The notes: a model not told the origin generated them from the sequence alone. DNA of 9,244 bases from Spirochaetota bacterium (GCA_029548715.1 JAKPMW010000014.1:1-9244), one strand, 5' to 3'. Shown: positions 1-6,442, numbered from the stretch's first letter. A program made the numbers and translations.

Positions 1-2
1 AT

Positions 3-209
3 ACGGGAGAAATCTGTTTCCTGGATTTTCCGGTTGGCTCGAACAGGTTCGTTGGTATTGTCTGGCCGGAAAACTATGCTCTTTTCGGAGGCAGTCCCGA
101 GCTATTTTTCCGAAACAAGCGGGTCAGAATCAGTGGCAGGATAGCGCAATATGGCTCCAAGTTTGAGATCATTATCAGGAATCGGGATCAGGTTGAAATC
201 CTTGATTAA
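3..209 (+). CDS. C-terminal part of a probable OB-fold nucleic-acid-binding-type protein (5' end outside window)
   Basis: An open frame runs in from the left edge and stops with TAA at 207-209, leaving 68 visible codons. The visible peptide starts near CFLDFPVG, contains ELFFRNKRVRISGRIAQYG and ends FEIIIRNRDQVEILD. The pattern 'F-x-G-K/N-x-V-x-I-x-G-x-I-x-x-Y-x-G, then E-I-I-hydrophobic, then Q-V-E-I-L' is typical of the last strands of small OB-fold domains found in bacterial nucleases and single-domain DNA-binding proteins. That family assignment is from memory of the motif. The catalytic or targeting part, if any, is outside the window, so the role is unknown. The next gene begins 18 bases downstream with its own Shine-Dalgarno, so the two probably share a transcript. 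Confidence 0.7.
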   Translation, partial: TGEICFLDFPVGSNRFVGIVWPENYALFGGSPELFFRNKRVRISGRIAQYGSKFEIIIRNRDQVEILD

Positions 210-227
210 AGGCCAGGAGACGGTGGG

Positions 228-1211
228 ATGCTAAGACAACTATGTGTATTAACCCTATTGAGCACAATATGCTCGTGTTCGTCGGGTAATGATAACTATT
301 TTGAACCAGAACCGATCAGCGATTACCCGGACAGCCATTTGAGGGTTGTTAACCGGTCAGGTGACGATATATTTTTGTTTAATACGTATTTGGAAGTCTC
401 ATCAGTGCTTGGTGGAGTTCCGGAAAATGTTGATATAGGAATAAAGCCATTTTTCGGTTTTACGGTCCTGAAGGTAATTCGCTATGAAGAGTATTTGAGT
501 GTTCGTCCAGACTTTTCCAACTGTCGGGTGATAGCGACAGCCTTTGCCTATGTTGCTGAAGACGGGGTGGCAGTAAAGACGATTAAGAAGACGAATGTTG
601 GTGTTGACAGGGTGGTGTTTCGAAACACATCCGGCAAATATGTCGAAATCAAGCGGGATTCCTGGTATGGTGAGACCGCAACGCATCTGGCTCCGTACGA
701 AGAGCAATCGATGTATCTGTCTGCCGGAACGCATGTGCTGTATTCGGGATTTATCGAAGTCTACAAGATTGGCACAGATGTGATTGGCGTCGGACGTCGT
801 TTTAATCTGGCGGCCTTGCCTTCAATTCAAACAAGCGGGAGTGGTGCGCGCTATCCGTGCGAGGTCCGTGAGGAAGCAAGCCCTGAGATCAAGGATGTTC
901 ATCTGTTCGTTAAAAATCGGAGTCCGGAACGAACGGCCTTGGTGTATGGAGGAAAGATGTTGTCAAGTACGCTTGATCGTATGACGATTGCGCCATCAGG
1001 TGGTGCCGGGGTGTATCGATTCTCTGAGGATGGCAAGACATTTGCAGCCTTGACGCTTGCTTTGAGCAACGCTAACGGGGTTGTGTCACCGGCGTTTGCG
1101 GAGAGCCTGCATCTTAATGCGGGTCAGGCAGCATATCTTGTCTATTCGGGCTCAATCAGCAATGGAGCATGGTCTCTTGAGAGTGATTTTGCGGCTTTTG
1201 TAAACAAATAA
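228..1211 (+). CDS. Uncharacterised lipoprotein with repeated beta-rich modules
   Basis: This is a 327-residue protein of no family I recognise. The N-terminus is a lipoprotein signal: a short basic start (MLRQ), a hydrophobic stretch and a lipobox I-C-S-C with the acylated cysteine at residue 17, followed by a polar, acidic linker to about residue 36. The rest looks beta-rich and repetitive. Residues 164-176 (LSAGTHVLYSGFI) resemble 296-310 (LNAGQAAYLVYSGSI), and V-x-N-R-S type strands recur at 40-44, 130-135 and 228-232. The protein should be anchored to a membrane facing the periplasm or cell surface. AGGAG at 215-219 lies 8 bases before the ATG, supporting this start. It follows the OB-fold gene by 18 bases. 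Base composition is lower in GC than in the genes to the right, for example 22 G/C in the 60 bases 361-420. No enzymatic motif is visible. Confidence 0.85.
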   Translation: MLRQLCVLTLLSTICSCSSGNDNYFEPEPISDYPDSHLRVVNRSGDDIFLFNTYLEVSSVLGGVPENVDIGIKPFFGFTVLKVIRYEEYLSVRPDFSNCRVIATAFAYVAEDGVAVKTIKKTNVGVDRVVFRNTSGKYVEIKRDSWYGETATHLAPYEEQSMYLSAGTHVLYSGFIEVYKIGTDVIGVGRRFNLAALPSIQTSGSGARYPCEVREEASPEIKDVHLFVKNRSPERTALVYGGKMLSSTLDRMTIAPSGGAGVYRFSEDGKTFAALTLALSNANGVVSPAFAESLHLNAGQAAYLVYSGSISNGAWSLESDFAAFVNK

Positions 1212-1244
1212 ATTGCCATAGACATCCAGTCCGCACAATTTCGC

Positions 1245-1258
1245 CGGGGCAGACCCCG
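1245..1258. other. Short GC-rich hairpin downstream of the lipoprotein gene
   Basis: A perfect 5-bp inverted repeat CGGGG/CCCCG (1245-1249 and 1254-1258) encloses the tetraloop CAGA, 33 bases after the lipoprotein stop. No T-run follows on the plus strand, so it is a weak candidate for a terminator. It could be a REP-like element or a transcript-end stabiliser. Only one copy is seen in this window. Confidence 0.35.
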
Positions 1259-1272
1259 TAAAAACACCCTGC

Positions 1273-1300
1273 TTGACACCCCCTTCCAGTCGGCTATCTT
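1273..1300 (+). promoter_or_regulatory. Sigma-70-type promoter for the FabV-like gene
   Basis: The perfect -35 hexamer TTGACA (1273-1278) is followed after 16 bases by TATCTT (1295-1300), a good -10 match. Predicted transcription starts near 1307. This lies downstream of an upstream in-frame ATG at 1304, which argues that translation starts at 1340. Confidence 0.7.
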
Positions 1301-1327
1301 TATATGGTAGCAATGCGAATAAAGACT

Positions 1328-1332
1328 AAGGA
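1328..1332 (+). promoter_or_regulatory. Ribosome binding site that fixes the FabV-like start
   Basis: AAGGA lies 7 bases before the ATG at 1340. The alternative in-frame ATGs at 1304 and 1313 have no Shine-Dalgarno and sit at or beside the predicted transcription start, so 1340 is preferred. Confidence 0.7.
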
Positions 1333-1339
1333 CGGTATC

Positions 1340-2443
1340 ATGGCCGAACTCGAAGTATTTGAAAAACTGCCGCTCGGCGGCATGAACATCCGCGAAATCC
1401 CCAAGATTCTCGATGCCGAAGCACCAGCCATCTGCCGCGAGATGCTGGCGCGTCAGGTTGCAGCCCTCAAGCCCTGTGGTGTCAGCCTGCCGGCTGACCA
1501 CGTTGTCCTCATGCTCGGTGGATCCAACGGGATCCTCAGGGCGGTTGCCATCCAGTTGCTGTTTGGCGAAAAGGTCCCGGTGTATGCGGTCCATTACGAC
1601 CGGCGGATGATGATCGGTTCGTATCACGTCGATGCCATCAAGGAACTCGCGGCCCAGCGCGGTGTGGATACGCAGTGGTTCAATACCGATGCGACCGACC
1701 CCAAGGCCATCGACGAGGTGATTGCAGAGCTCAAAAAGAGGTACAAGGTTGTCCACCTGATCAACGGGATCGCGGCCGGGGCGACCAAGCGCTACAAGGA
1801 ACATGGCTCGATCAATGTGCGCGATCTGGATGTGGAGTACAACAAGGTCCTGCAGTACCCGGATTTTTCAAAACTGGAGAACATCCGCAAGTTCGGTCTG
1901 GTCGAGGTGCCCCTGGCCGATGACGCCGACATCGAACGCACCAACAAATTCATGGGCACATCCACGACCATCTGGGCCGAGCCGCTGGCCGCTGCCGGGC
2001 TTCTCGTCAAGGGCACAAGCATCGTGGCCTTTGCAGATTATGATTTCGAAAAGGATGACCCGGTCTACGGGATGGGGCCCCTGGCCGGCGCCAAGATCCT
2101 GCAACGCGAAAGCATGAACCAGGTGCGCGAAAAACTGGGTGCCAGGGCCGTCCGCCTCTGCTATCCCGCCATGGACACCACGGCCATCGGGGCGATTCCC
2201 GGCGGGCTCCTCATGTTCGCGGTTTCGACCCAGGTGCTGGCCGAAAAAGGCAAGTTCAAGAACCTGATGGCCCTGGCCGCCGAAACAATGGAAATCTTCA
2301 AACCGGGCTACGCGGATGCCGAGCTGCGCACGGATGCCGACTTCCAGAGCATCCTTGCCGAGATGCACAAGCGCGAGGACGAACTGACCCCGGAGAATAT
2401 CCGCGAAAAGCTGGCCCTCCTGCCCACGATCGACCTGCCGTAA
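1340..2443 (+). CDS. FabV-like / trans-2-enoyl-CoA reductase-related NAD(P)H-dependent short-chain dehydrogenase
   Basis: The protein has 367 residues from the ATG at 1340. A Rossmann-type nucleotide-binding start is visible: VVLMLGGSNG at residues 55-64, corresponding to the glycine motif of FabV-type enoyl reductases. Further FabV-like landmarks follow in order: N-T-D-A (115-118), the I-N-G-I-A-A strand end (141-146), and the active-site pattern Y-x8-K with Tyr243 and Lys252 in VYGMGPLAGAK. A segment TTAIGAIPGGLLMF (280-293) parallels the FabV 'S-S-A-I-P-x-x-P-L-Y' segment. FabV enzymes reduce the enoyl-ACP (or crotonyl-CoA) double bond with NADH in fatty-acid synthesis. Typical members are about 400 residues and start with a conserved K-P-R-I-R-G-F segment that is absent here, and the tail differs too. 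A divergent member is therefore likely and the substrate is uncertain. It is a single-gene unit with its own promoter and terminator. Confidence 0.75.
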   Translation: MAELEVFEKLPLGGMNIREIPKILDAEAPAICREMLARQVAALKPCGVSLPADHVVLMLGGSNGILRAVAIQLLFGEKVPVYAVHYDRRMMIGSYHVDAIKELAAQRGVDTQWFNTDATDPKAIDEVIAELKKRYKVVHLINGIAAGATKRYKEHGSINVRDLDVEYNKVLQYPDFSKLENIRKFGLVEVPLADDADIERTNKFMGTSTTIWAEPLAAAGLLVKGTSIVAFADYDFEKDDPVYGMGPLAGAKILQRESMNQVREKLGARAVRLCYPAMDTTAIGAIPGGLLMFAVSTQVLAEKGKFKNLMALAAETMEIFKPGYADAELRTDADFQSILAEMHKREDELTPENIREKLALLPTIDLP

Positions 2444-2460
2444 ATACGAATGCTGAAGAC

Positions 2461-2494
2461 AGACAAAGAGGGGCGTAACAGCCCCTCTTTGTCT
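2461..2494. terminator. Shared hairpin terminator between convergent genes
   Basis: A perfect 14-bp inverted repeat, AGACAAAGAGGGGC (2461-2474) and its complement (2481-2494), encloses a 6-base loop GTAACA. It lies 17 bases after the stop of the FabV-like gene and 55 bases past the end of the minus-strand lipoprotein gene. The A- and T-rich base of the stem lets it work in both directions, although no long T-run follows on either strand. Confidence 0.85.
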
Positions 2495-2549
2495 TGTTGG
2501 GTCCAATGGACCGCTACCCCGGGAAAAGTGATTCCTGAGAGGCAGCCTG

Positions 2550-2978
2550 TTACATTGCACCCTGGAGCTTCTTGAGGGCCTCGGCGACCTCGTTTGACTC
2601 GCGGATATCAGTGGGCAGGGCCATCAGGGCTGCGCCGAAACGCTGGCCGGCCGCCTTTGTCTCGTCCATGACGCTTTTGAGGGCTGCTTCAATCTTGTTT
2701 TTGTCAAGCGATTTTGCGGGGAAGCGCTGCTCGAGTCCGCCAACCTCGTCCTTGATCGAGAGCGCAGTGGTGAGGAATTCCCCGACAAGGGAGGCAGCCT
2801 CTGCGGCGGTCTTCGCGTTTTTGACCTTGGCGGTTATCGCGTCGATTTTGACGATCGTATTTTTGACGATTGCCTCGGCTGCCTGGATGGCCTCGTTTGT
2901 CCGATCCTCTGTCTTGCTGCAGGCTGTCCCCAGGGCGAGGACTGCGATGAGAAGGGTGCATACGGCTACGTGTTTCAT
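2550..2978 (-). CDS. Small helical lipoprotein, uncharacterised
   Basis: This 142-residue protein begins with a classic lipoprotein signal: MKH, a hydrophobic core, and the lipobox L-G-T-A-C with the acylated cysteine at residue 20, followed by SKTEDR. The mature part of about 123 residues is rich in Ala, Lys and Glu, nearly lacks aromatic residues, and reads as amphipathic helices (for example NEAIQAAEAIVKNTIVKID and AKTAAEAASLVGEFL). This suggests a small helical bundle or coiled coil at the membrane surface, possibly periplasmic. No known domain or catalytic motif is recognised. The start is supported by AAGGAG on the minus strand (2985-2990), 6 bases before the ATG. It is a monocistronic unit, convergent with the FabV-like gene and divergent from the Tim44-like gene. 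Confidence 0.85.
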   Translation of the reverse strand: MKHVAVCTLLIAVLALGTACSKTEDRTNEAIQAAEAIVKNTIVKIDAITAKVKNAKTAAEAASLVGEFLTTALSIKDEVGGLEQRFPAKSLDKNKIEAALKSVMDETKAAGQRFGAALMALPTDIRESNEVAEALKKLQGAM

Positions 2979-3061
2979 GGATATCTCCTTGATGTGTGAA
3001 AGACGGATTCTGGTTCAAATCTCCCGCATTCGGGGAAAAAATGCAAGGGCTCCTGTCAAAG

Positions 3062-3100
3062 CCCGGCCGGTGTGTTCGGCTGAAACACTGGACAGCCGGG
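3062..3100. other. Nested inverted repeat in the divergent intergenic region
   Basis: An outer arm pair CCCGGC/GCCGGG (3062-3067 and 3095-3100) brackets an inner pair GTGTT/AACAC (3072-3076 and 3084-3088). A competing pair GGCTG/CAGCC (3078-3082 and 3093-3097) overlaps both, so two folds are mutually exclusive. It lies about 85 bases upstream of the minus-strand lipoprotein start and could be in its mRNA leader. No function is assigned. Confidence 0.35.
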
Positions 3101-3195
3101 AGGTGCAAGTAAACCGTAAAAATCAATTCATGCAGCCAAAATCAGCAGTCGTGTGAGCTGTGATTGTGGGGACAGTCCGGCGCGCAAGGGGATCA

Positions 3196-3223
3196 TGGAC
3201 AGCTGCACATTGTGTGCTATACT
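3196..3223 (+). promoter_or_regulatory. Extended -10 promoter for the Tim44-like membrane protein
   Basis: TGGACA (3196-3201, five of six matches to TTGACA) is separated by 16 bases from TATACT (3218-3223). The -10 is preceded by TGC, an extended -10 feature. The transcript would begin near 3230, upstream of the ATG at 3265 but downstream of the possible upstream ATG at 3160, supporting the shorter protein. Confidence 0.65.
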
Positions 3224-3264
3224 CAAGACCGTGCATCAAAAACCAGGTATGTGGAGAGTGCGTG

Positions 3265-5109
3265 ATGGTCAGGCGAAGAATTGTGCGCTGGGTGCTTGTG
3301 TGCTGTATGCTTGTGCTGGTTGCGGGGCTGCTCTGGGCCCGGGCTGGCGGTGGTGGTGGCGACAGTGGCGGGGGCGGCGATGGAGAGGGCTTGGGAGCCC
3401 TGGTCTGGATGATCATCGAGGTCCTGATCCACCTTCCCTTTCCCCTTAATATCCTGGTTGCTGCAGCTATCATCGGAATTGCCATTTTGATTGCCCGCGC
3501 CAAAAAGCGGCAGAGCATTCTCAACAAGATGCCCGATGGCCGCCCTGTGGACAAGGTGCGAGGATACGACAAATTTGCTGCGGCCAATCCCGGTTTTAAG
3601 CCGGACGAGTTTTATACAAAGGTTCGCAATGCCTTCATGGCCATCCAGGATGCCTGGCAGAAGCAGGATCTGGCCGGGGTGCGGCGCTTCTTGTCCGACG
3701 GAGTCTGGCAGCGTTTTGAATCCCAGTTCCGCATGATGCGTACACTCAAGCAGAAAAACACCATCGAAAAACTCGAAATCCACAATGTTTCCATTGACCG
3801 GATCGATGTGGATGGTTCGTACGATATCGTGCATGTTGCCATCCACGCCTCGATCATTGACCGCTTTGTCTGCGAGACGGATTCAAGCCTCAACTCGGGC
3901 GGCAAGGAGGACTTTGTCGAGTACTGGTCCTTTATCAAAAAGCGCGGGGCCGTTGCCAAGGACATGTACGGCAAGCCATCCTGCCCGAATTGCGGAGGCG
4001 ATCTTTCCGGCGAATCGGGTGAGTCGACCAAGTGCCCCTATTGCGGCTCGATCACCAATTCGGGCGCATTTGACTGGGTCCTGGCCGAAATCACGCAGGC
4101 CGATGACTACATCGGAATCCATCCGCGTCTGCGCGCCACCGAAAATCTTGCTGACAAGGTTGCGGACCTTGTCGGGGAGAGCGATGATTTTTCGGTTCAG
4201 TTGATCGAGGACAAGGCATCCAACGGGTACCTCCAGCTTTTGATCGGTCGTGCCCTGCGTGACCCTGCCATGTTCCGCCGTTTTACCAGCGACGATGTAT
4301 TCGACAAGGAGCAGGCCGCTTTTGACAAGCGCACTATCGTGTACAACAGGCTCTATCTCAATGATGTCAGCCTGCTGGGTGCCCGCCGTGCCGGAAAAAA
4401 GAATGTCCTCGCGATTGCCATCCGGGCATCCTTCCAGCGGGTTGTGCTGCATGATAACGGAACGGTTGAAAAGCTGGATCATGGAGTCTTGTCCCGCACC
4501 GAGGTTCTCCTGCTGGAGCGTGATGCCGATGCCGCTGCTTCCAAGGGCTCGCTCTATGCCCACAACTGTCCCAATTGCGGGGGCCCGCTCGAAAATGCGC
4601 TGGATACCAAGTGCAAGTGGTGCGGGGCTGTCCTCAACAGCACCAGCCGCGAGTGGATCATTACCGCTGTGATGCAGGTACACGAATATGAGCAGTATGT
4701 CTCCGAGCACAAATCCGAATTTGTTTTGCGCATCTCGCCGGATCTGCTTGAAAAGGCCTATGACGTGCGTGATTTCGCCTTTAACAATGTGCTGGTCATG
4801 GTTGCTGCTGATGGTGTGTTTGACAAGGAAGAGATCGCCTTTGTCAACGAGGTCGCCAAAAAGTGGGGCTATAATTCCCAGATGGTTGCTGCCATGATCC
4901 AGCAGGCTCCGAATCTGTCCGTCAGGATGCCTGAGGGGCTCAAGCAGCGTGAAAAGGTCTTTGCGCTGATGGAAAAGGCGGCCTATGCCGACGGCCGGGT
5001 TGATGAGGCAGAGCAGCGCCTGCTCGAGTCGGTCGCCAACGAGTATCTCAAACCCTTGCGGGAAGGAAGTCCCAACGGGGAACAGGATGCAGGTGCTCAG
5101 GCCGGGTGA
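3265..5109 (+). CDS. Membrane protein with two Tim44-like/zinc-ribbon modules and a C-terminal TerB-like domain
   Basis: The protein has 614 residues from the ATG at 3265, with GGAGAG at 3252-3257 as ribosome binding site. Order of parts: basic start MVRRR and hydrophobic signal or first membrane segment (about 9-25); Gly/Asp-rich loop (about 27-41); hydrophobic stretch 43-77 ending in RAKKR, which by the positive-inside rule places the remainder in the cytoplasm; Tim44-like domain (about 116-227); zinc ribbon with Cys240, Cys243, Cys257, Cys260; a second, more divergent Tim44-like region (about 320-420); zinc ribbon with Cys435, Cys438, Cys450, Cys453; and a TerB-like alpha-helical domain (about 495-597). 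The last contains two acidic motifs, AADGVFDKEE and AYADGRVDEAE, of the type that binds metal in TerB. Each ribbon is followed by a similar W-x-[LI]-x-x-[VI]-x-Q segment, supporting internal duplication. Tim44-like domains bind membranes or unfolded clients in other proteins; the function here is unknown. The gene is monocistronic. Confidence 0.85.
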   Translation: MVRRRIVRWVLVCCMLVLVAGLLWARAGGGGGDSGGGGDGEGLGALVWMIIEVLIHLPFPLNILVAAAIIGIAILIARAKKRQSILNKMPDGRPVDKVRGYDKFAAANPGFKPDEFYTKVRNAFMAIQDAWQKQDLAGVRRFLSDGVWQRFESQFRMMRTLKQKNTIEKLEIHNVSIDRIDVDGSYDIVHVAIHASIIDRFVCETDSSLNSGGKEDFVEYWSFIKKRGAVAKDMYGKPSCPNCGGDLSGESGESTKCPYCGSITNSGAFDWVLAEITQADDYIGIHPRLRATENLADKVADLVGESDDFSVQLIEDKASNGYLQLLIGRALRDPAMFRRFTSDDVFDKEQAAFDKRTIVYNRLYLNDVSLLGARRAGKKNVLAIAIRASFQRVVLHDNGTVEKLDHGVLSRTEVLLLERDADAAASKGSLYAHNCPNCGGPLENALDTKCKWCGAVLNSTSREWIITAVMQVHEYEQYVSEHKSEFVLRISPDLLEKAYDVRDFAFNNVLVMVAADGVFDKEEIAFVNEVAKKWGYNSQMVAAMIQQAPNLSVRMPEGLKQREKVFALMEKAAYADGRVDEAEQRLLESVANEYLKPLREGSPNGEQDAGAQAG

Positions 5110-5135
5110 TGGTTGCCCGGTCAGGCATCGAGGCC

Positions 5136-5178
5136 GAAAAAATGGCGCTCCTGCATTTTCGGGGGCGCTATATTTTTT
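5136..5178 (+). terminator. Rho-independent terminator after the Tim44-like gene
   Basis: The stem TGGCGCTCC (5143-5151) pairs with GGGGCGCTA (5162-5170), with two G-U pairs and a 10-base loop. An A-run precedes it (5137-5142) and TATTTTTT follows (5171-5178). It starts 27 bases after the stop codon and lies before trpS, so trpS probably has its own promoter or depends on read-through. A -10-like TATATT (5169-5174) overlaps the terminator but has no convincing -35. Confidence 0.7.
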
Positions 5179-5222
5179 CAGTCCGTTTTGGATGAACAAT
5201 CTCGTATTCCAGGAGCAGCGAT

Positions 5223-6218
5223 ATGGCCCAGAAGAAGCGCATATTTTCAGGAATCCAGCCCAGTGGGGATCTCCATCTCGGGAACTGGCTGGGTGCGATC
5301 AAGAACTGGGTCTCGCTGCAGGATGAGTATGAGTGCGTGTATTGTGTTGTTGATTATCATGCCATCACGATACCGTACGAGGCGGATGACCTCAGACGGC
5401 GTACGATCAATGCGGTGATCGATCTGTTGGCCTGCGGGGTCGATCCCGACAAGTCAAAGCTCTTTGTGCAGAGCCATGTTCCCCAGCATACCGAGCTGGC
5501 CTGGGTCCTGGCCTGCTATACCTCCCTGGGTGATCTTGAGCGGATGACGCAGTTCAAGGACAAGGCCAGCCAGCATTCGCAGCACGTCAACGCGGGGCTC
5601 TTTACCTATCCCATCCTTCAGGCCGCGGATATCGCCATCTATCGTGCCGATGCGGTTCCGGTCGGGGAAGATCAGCTCCAGCACCTCGAATTGGCCCGGG
5701 AAATTGTTCGGCGGTTTAACGGCCGGATGGGGGGCGGGCGTGAGATCCTTCCCGAGGCGCAGGCCATCGTGCGCGCCGGTGCCCGGGTGATGGGCCTGGA
5801 TGGCGACGCCAAGATGAGCAAATCAAAAAACAATTATATCGGAATCATGGAAGAAAAGGACGCGATCTGGAAAAAACTCGCGCCGGCCAAGACTGACGAA
5901 AAACGCCTGCGCAAGACCGACCCGGGCAATCCCGAGGACTGCAATATCTGGTCGCTCCACAAGCTCTTTGCTGATTCCGAAGAGACACTGGACTGGGTGC
6001 GGACCGGGTGCACAGGTGCATCCATCGGCTGCGTGGACTGCAAGCGCCGCCTGCTTGAAAACATTGATGCCGAGATTGCCCCCATTCGCGAGCGGCGCAA
6101 GGAATTTGCGGGCGACATGCCCCGCGTGACCAAAATTCTGGCCGACTCTGCCGCCTGGTGCCGCGACGAAGCCGAGATCACCATGCGCGAGGTCCGCCAG
6201 GCCCTGGGTGTGCGGTAA
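5223..6218 (+). CDS. trpS: Tryptophanyl-tRNA synthetase with Fe-S cysteine motif
   Basis: This 331-residue class I aminoacyl-tRNA synthetase charges tRNA-Trp with tryptophan using ATP in the cytoplasm. The N-terminus IFSGIQPSGDLHLGN carries the HIGH-type signature (HLGN, 18-21). The GEDQ motif is at 148-151 and KMSKS at 197-201, all in the order and spacing of bacterial TrpRS; the length is also normal. The C-terminal half holds four cysteines, Cys240, Cys263, Cys270 and Cys273, spaced C-x22-C-x6-C-x2-C. This is the arrangement described for the [4Fe-4S]-binding TrpRS of Thermotoga maritima. AGGAG at 5211-5215 is 7 bases before the ATG. It follows a terminator and is convergent with the FUN14-like gene, so it appears monocistronic. 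I found no T-box or trp-leader feature in the 113 bases upstream. Confidence 0.97.
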   Translation: MAQKKRIFSGIQPSGDLHLGNWLGAIKNWVSLQDEYECVYCVVDYHAITIPYEADDLRRRTINAVIDLLACGVDPDKSKLFVQSHVPQHTELAWVLACYTSLGDLERMTQFKDKASQHSQHVNAGLFTYPILQAADIAIYRADAVPVGEDQLQHLELAREIVRRFNGRMGGGREILPEAQAIVRAGARVMGLDGDAKMSKSKNNYIGIMEEKDAIWKKLAPAKTDEKRLRKTDPGNPEDCNIWSLHKLFADSEETLDWVRTGCTGASIGCVDCKRRLLENIDAEIAPIRERRKEFAGDMPRVTKILADSAAWCRDEAEITMREVRQALGVR

Positions 6219-6272
6219 TAGCAAACAGGGAGTATTGCTTGGGAAAATGCAGTGACAAGACTTGACGGCCCG

Positions 6273-6301
6273 GTCTGTTTCATTGAGGGCACAGACTTTT
6301 T
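6273..6301 (+). terminator. Possible weak terminator after trpS
   Basis: GTCTGT (6273-6278) can pair with ACAGAC (6291-6296) across a 12-base loop, followed by five T (6297-6301), 54 bases past the trpS stop. The stem is only 6 bp with half A-T pairs, so it may be marginal. A separate GC-rich hairpin TGCCGC/GCGGCA at 6354-6372 lies between here and the convergent FUN14-like gene, without a T-run. Confidence 0.4.
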
Positions 6302-6442
6302 CAGCATATTATTTTGAGATCGGTTTGTTCGAGCAGGCAGCATGTTCCTGTCTTGCCGCTTTCGGGGCGGCATGACCTGTGTCCATTCACTGACGGCTTG
6401 ATTGCATACAAAGAGCAAGTCTTGTTTTCATAAGAGCAAGCA

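Noticed and set aside
1304..1339. ATG at 1304 as start of the FabV-like protein
   Set aside because: It overlaps the predicted transcription start and lacks a Shine-Dalgarno; the ATG at 1340 has one.
1142..1804. Minus-strand open frame spanning the lipoprotein end, the promoter and the FabV-like gene
   Set aside because: It covers a promoter region and a well-supported gene on the other strand, and has no family resemblance.
1868..2560. Minus-strand open frame across the FabV-like gene and its terminator
   Set aside because: It reads through the strong hairpin at 2461-2494 and opposes a conserved reductase.
3160..3264. Upstream ATG at 3160 as start of the Tim44-like protein
   Set aside because: It lies before the predicted promoter, adds 35 residues ahead of a normal basic-hydrophobic signal, and has no good ribosome binding site, whereas 3265 does.
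4750..5109. Tellurite resistance function from the TerB-like domain
   Set aside because: TerB-like domains occur in many proteins unrelated to tellurite, and no other ter gene is present.
3883..5199. Long open frame (438 codons) on the minus strand across the Tim44-like gene
   Set aside because: It is antisense to a gene with clear domains, promoter and terminator. It lacks a recognisable motif, and open antisense frames are expected with this codon usage.
6411..6440. Direct repeat AAGAGCAAG at 6411-6419 and 6432-6440
   Set aside because: Two 9-base copies 21 bases apart, just past the end of the FUN14-like gene, are too short and isolated to call a functional repeat.
6219..6442. Possible small gene or RNA in the trpS/FUN14 convergent spacer
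   Set aside because: No frame with a ribosome binding site and plausible protein, and no tRNA-like fold, was seen. Only weak hairpins are present.
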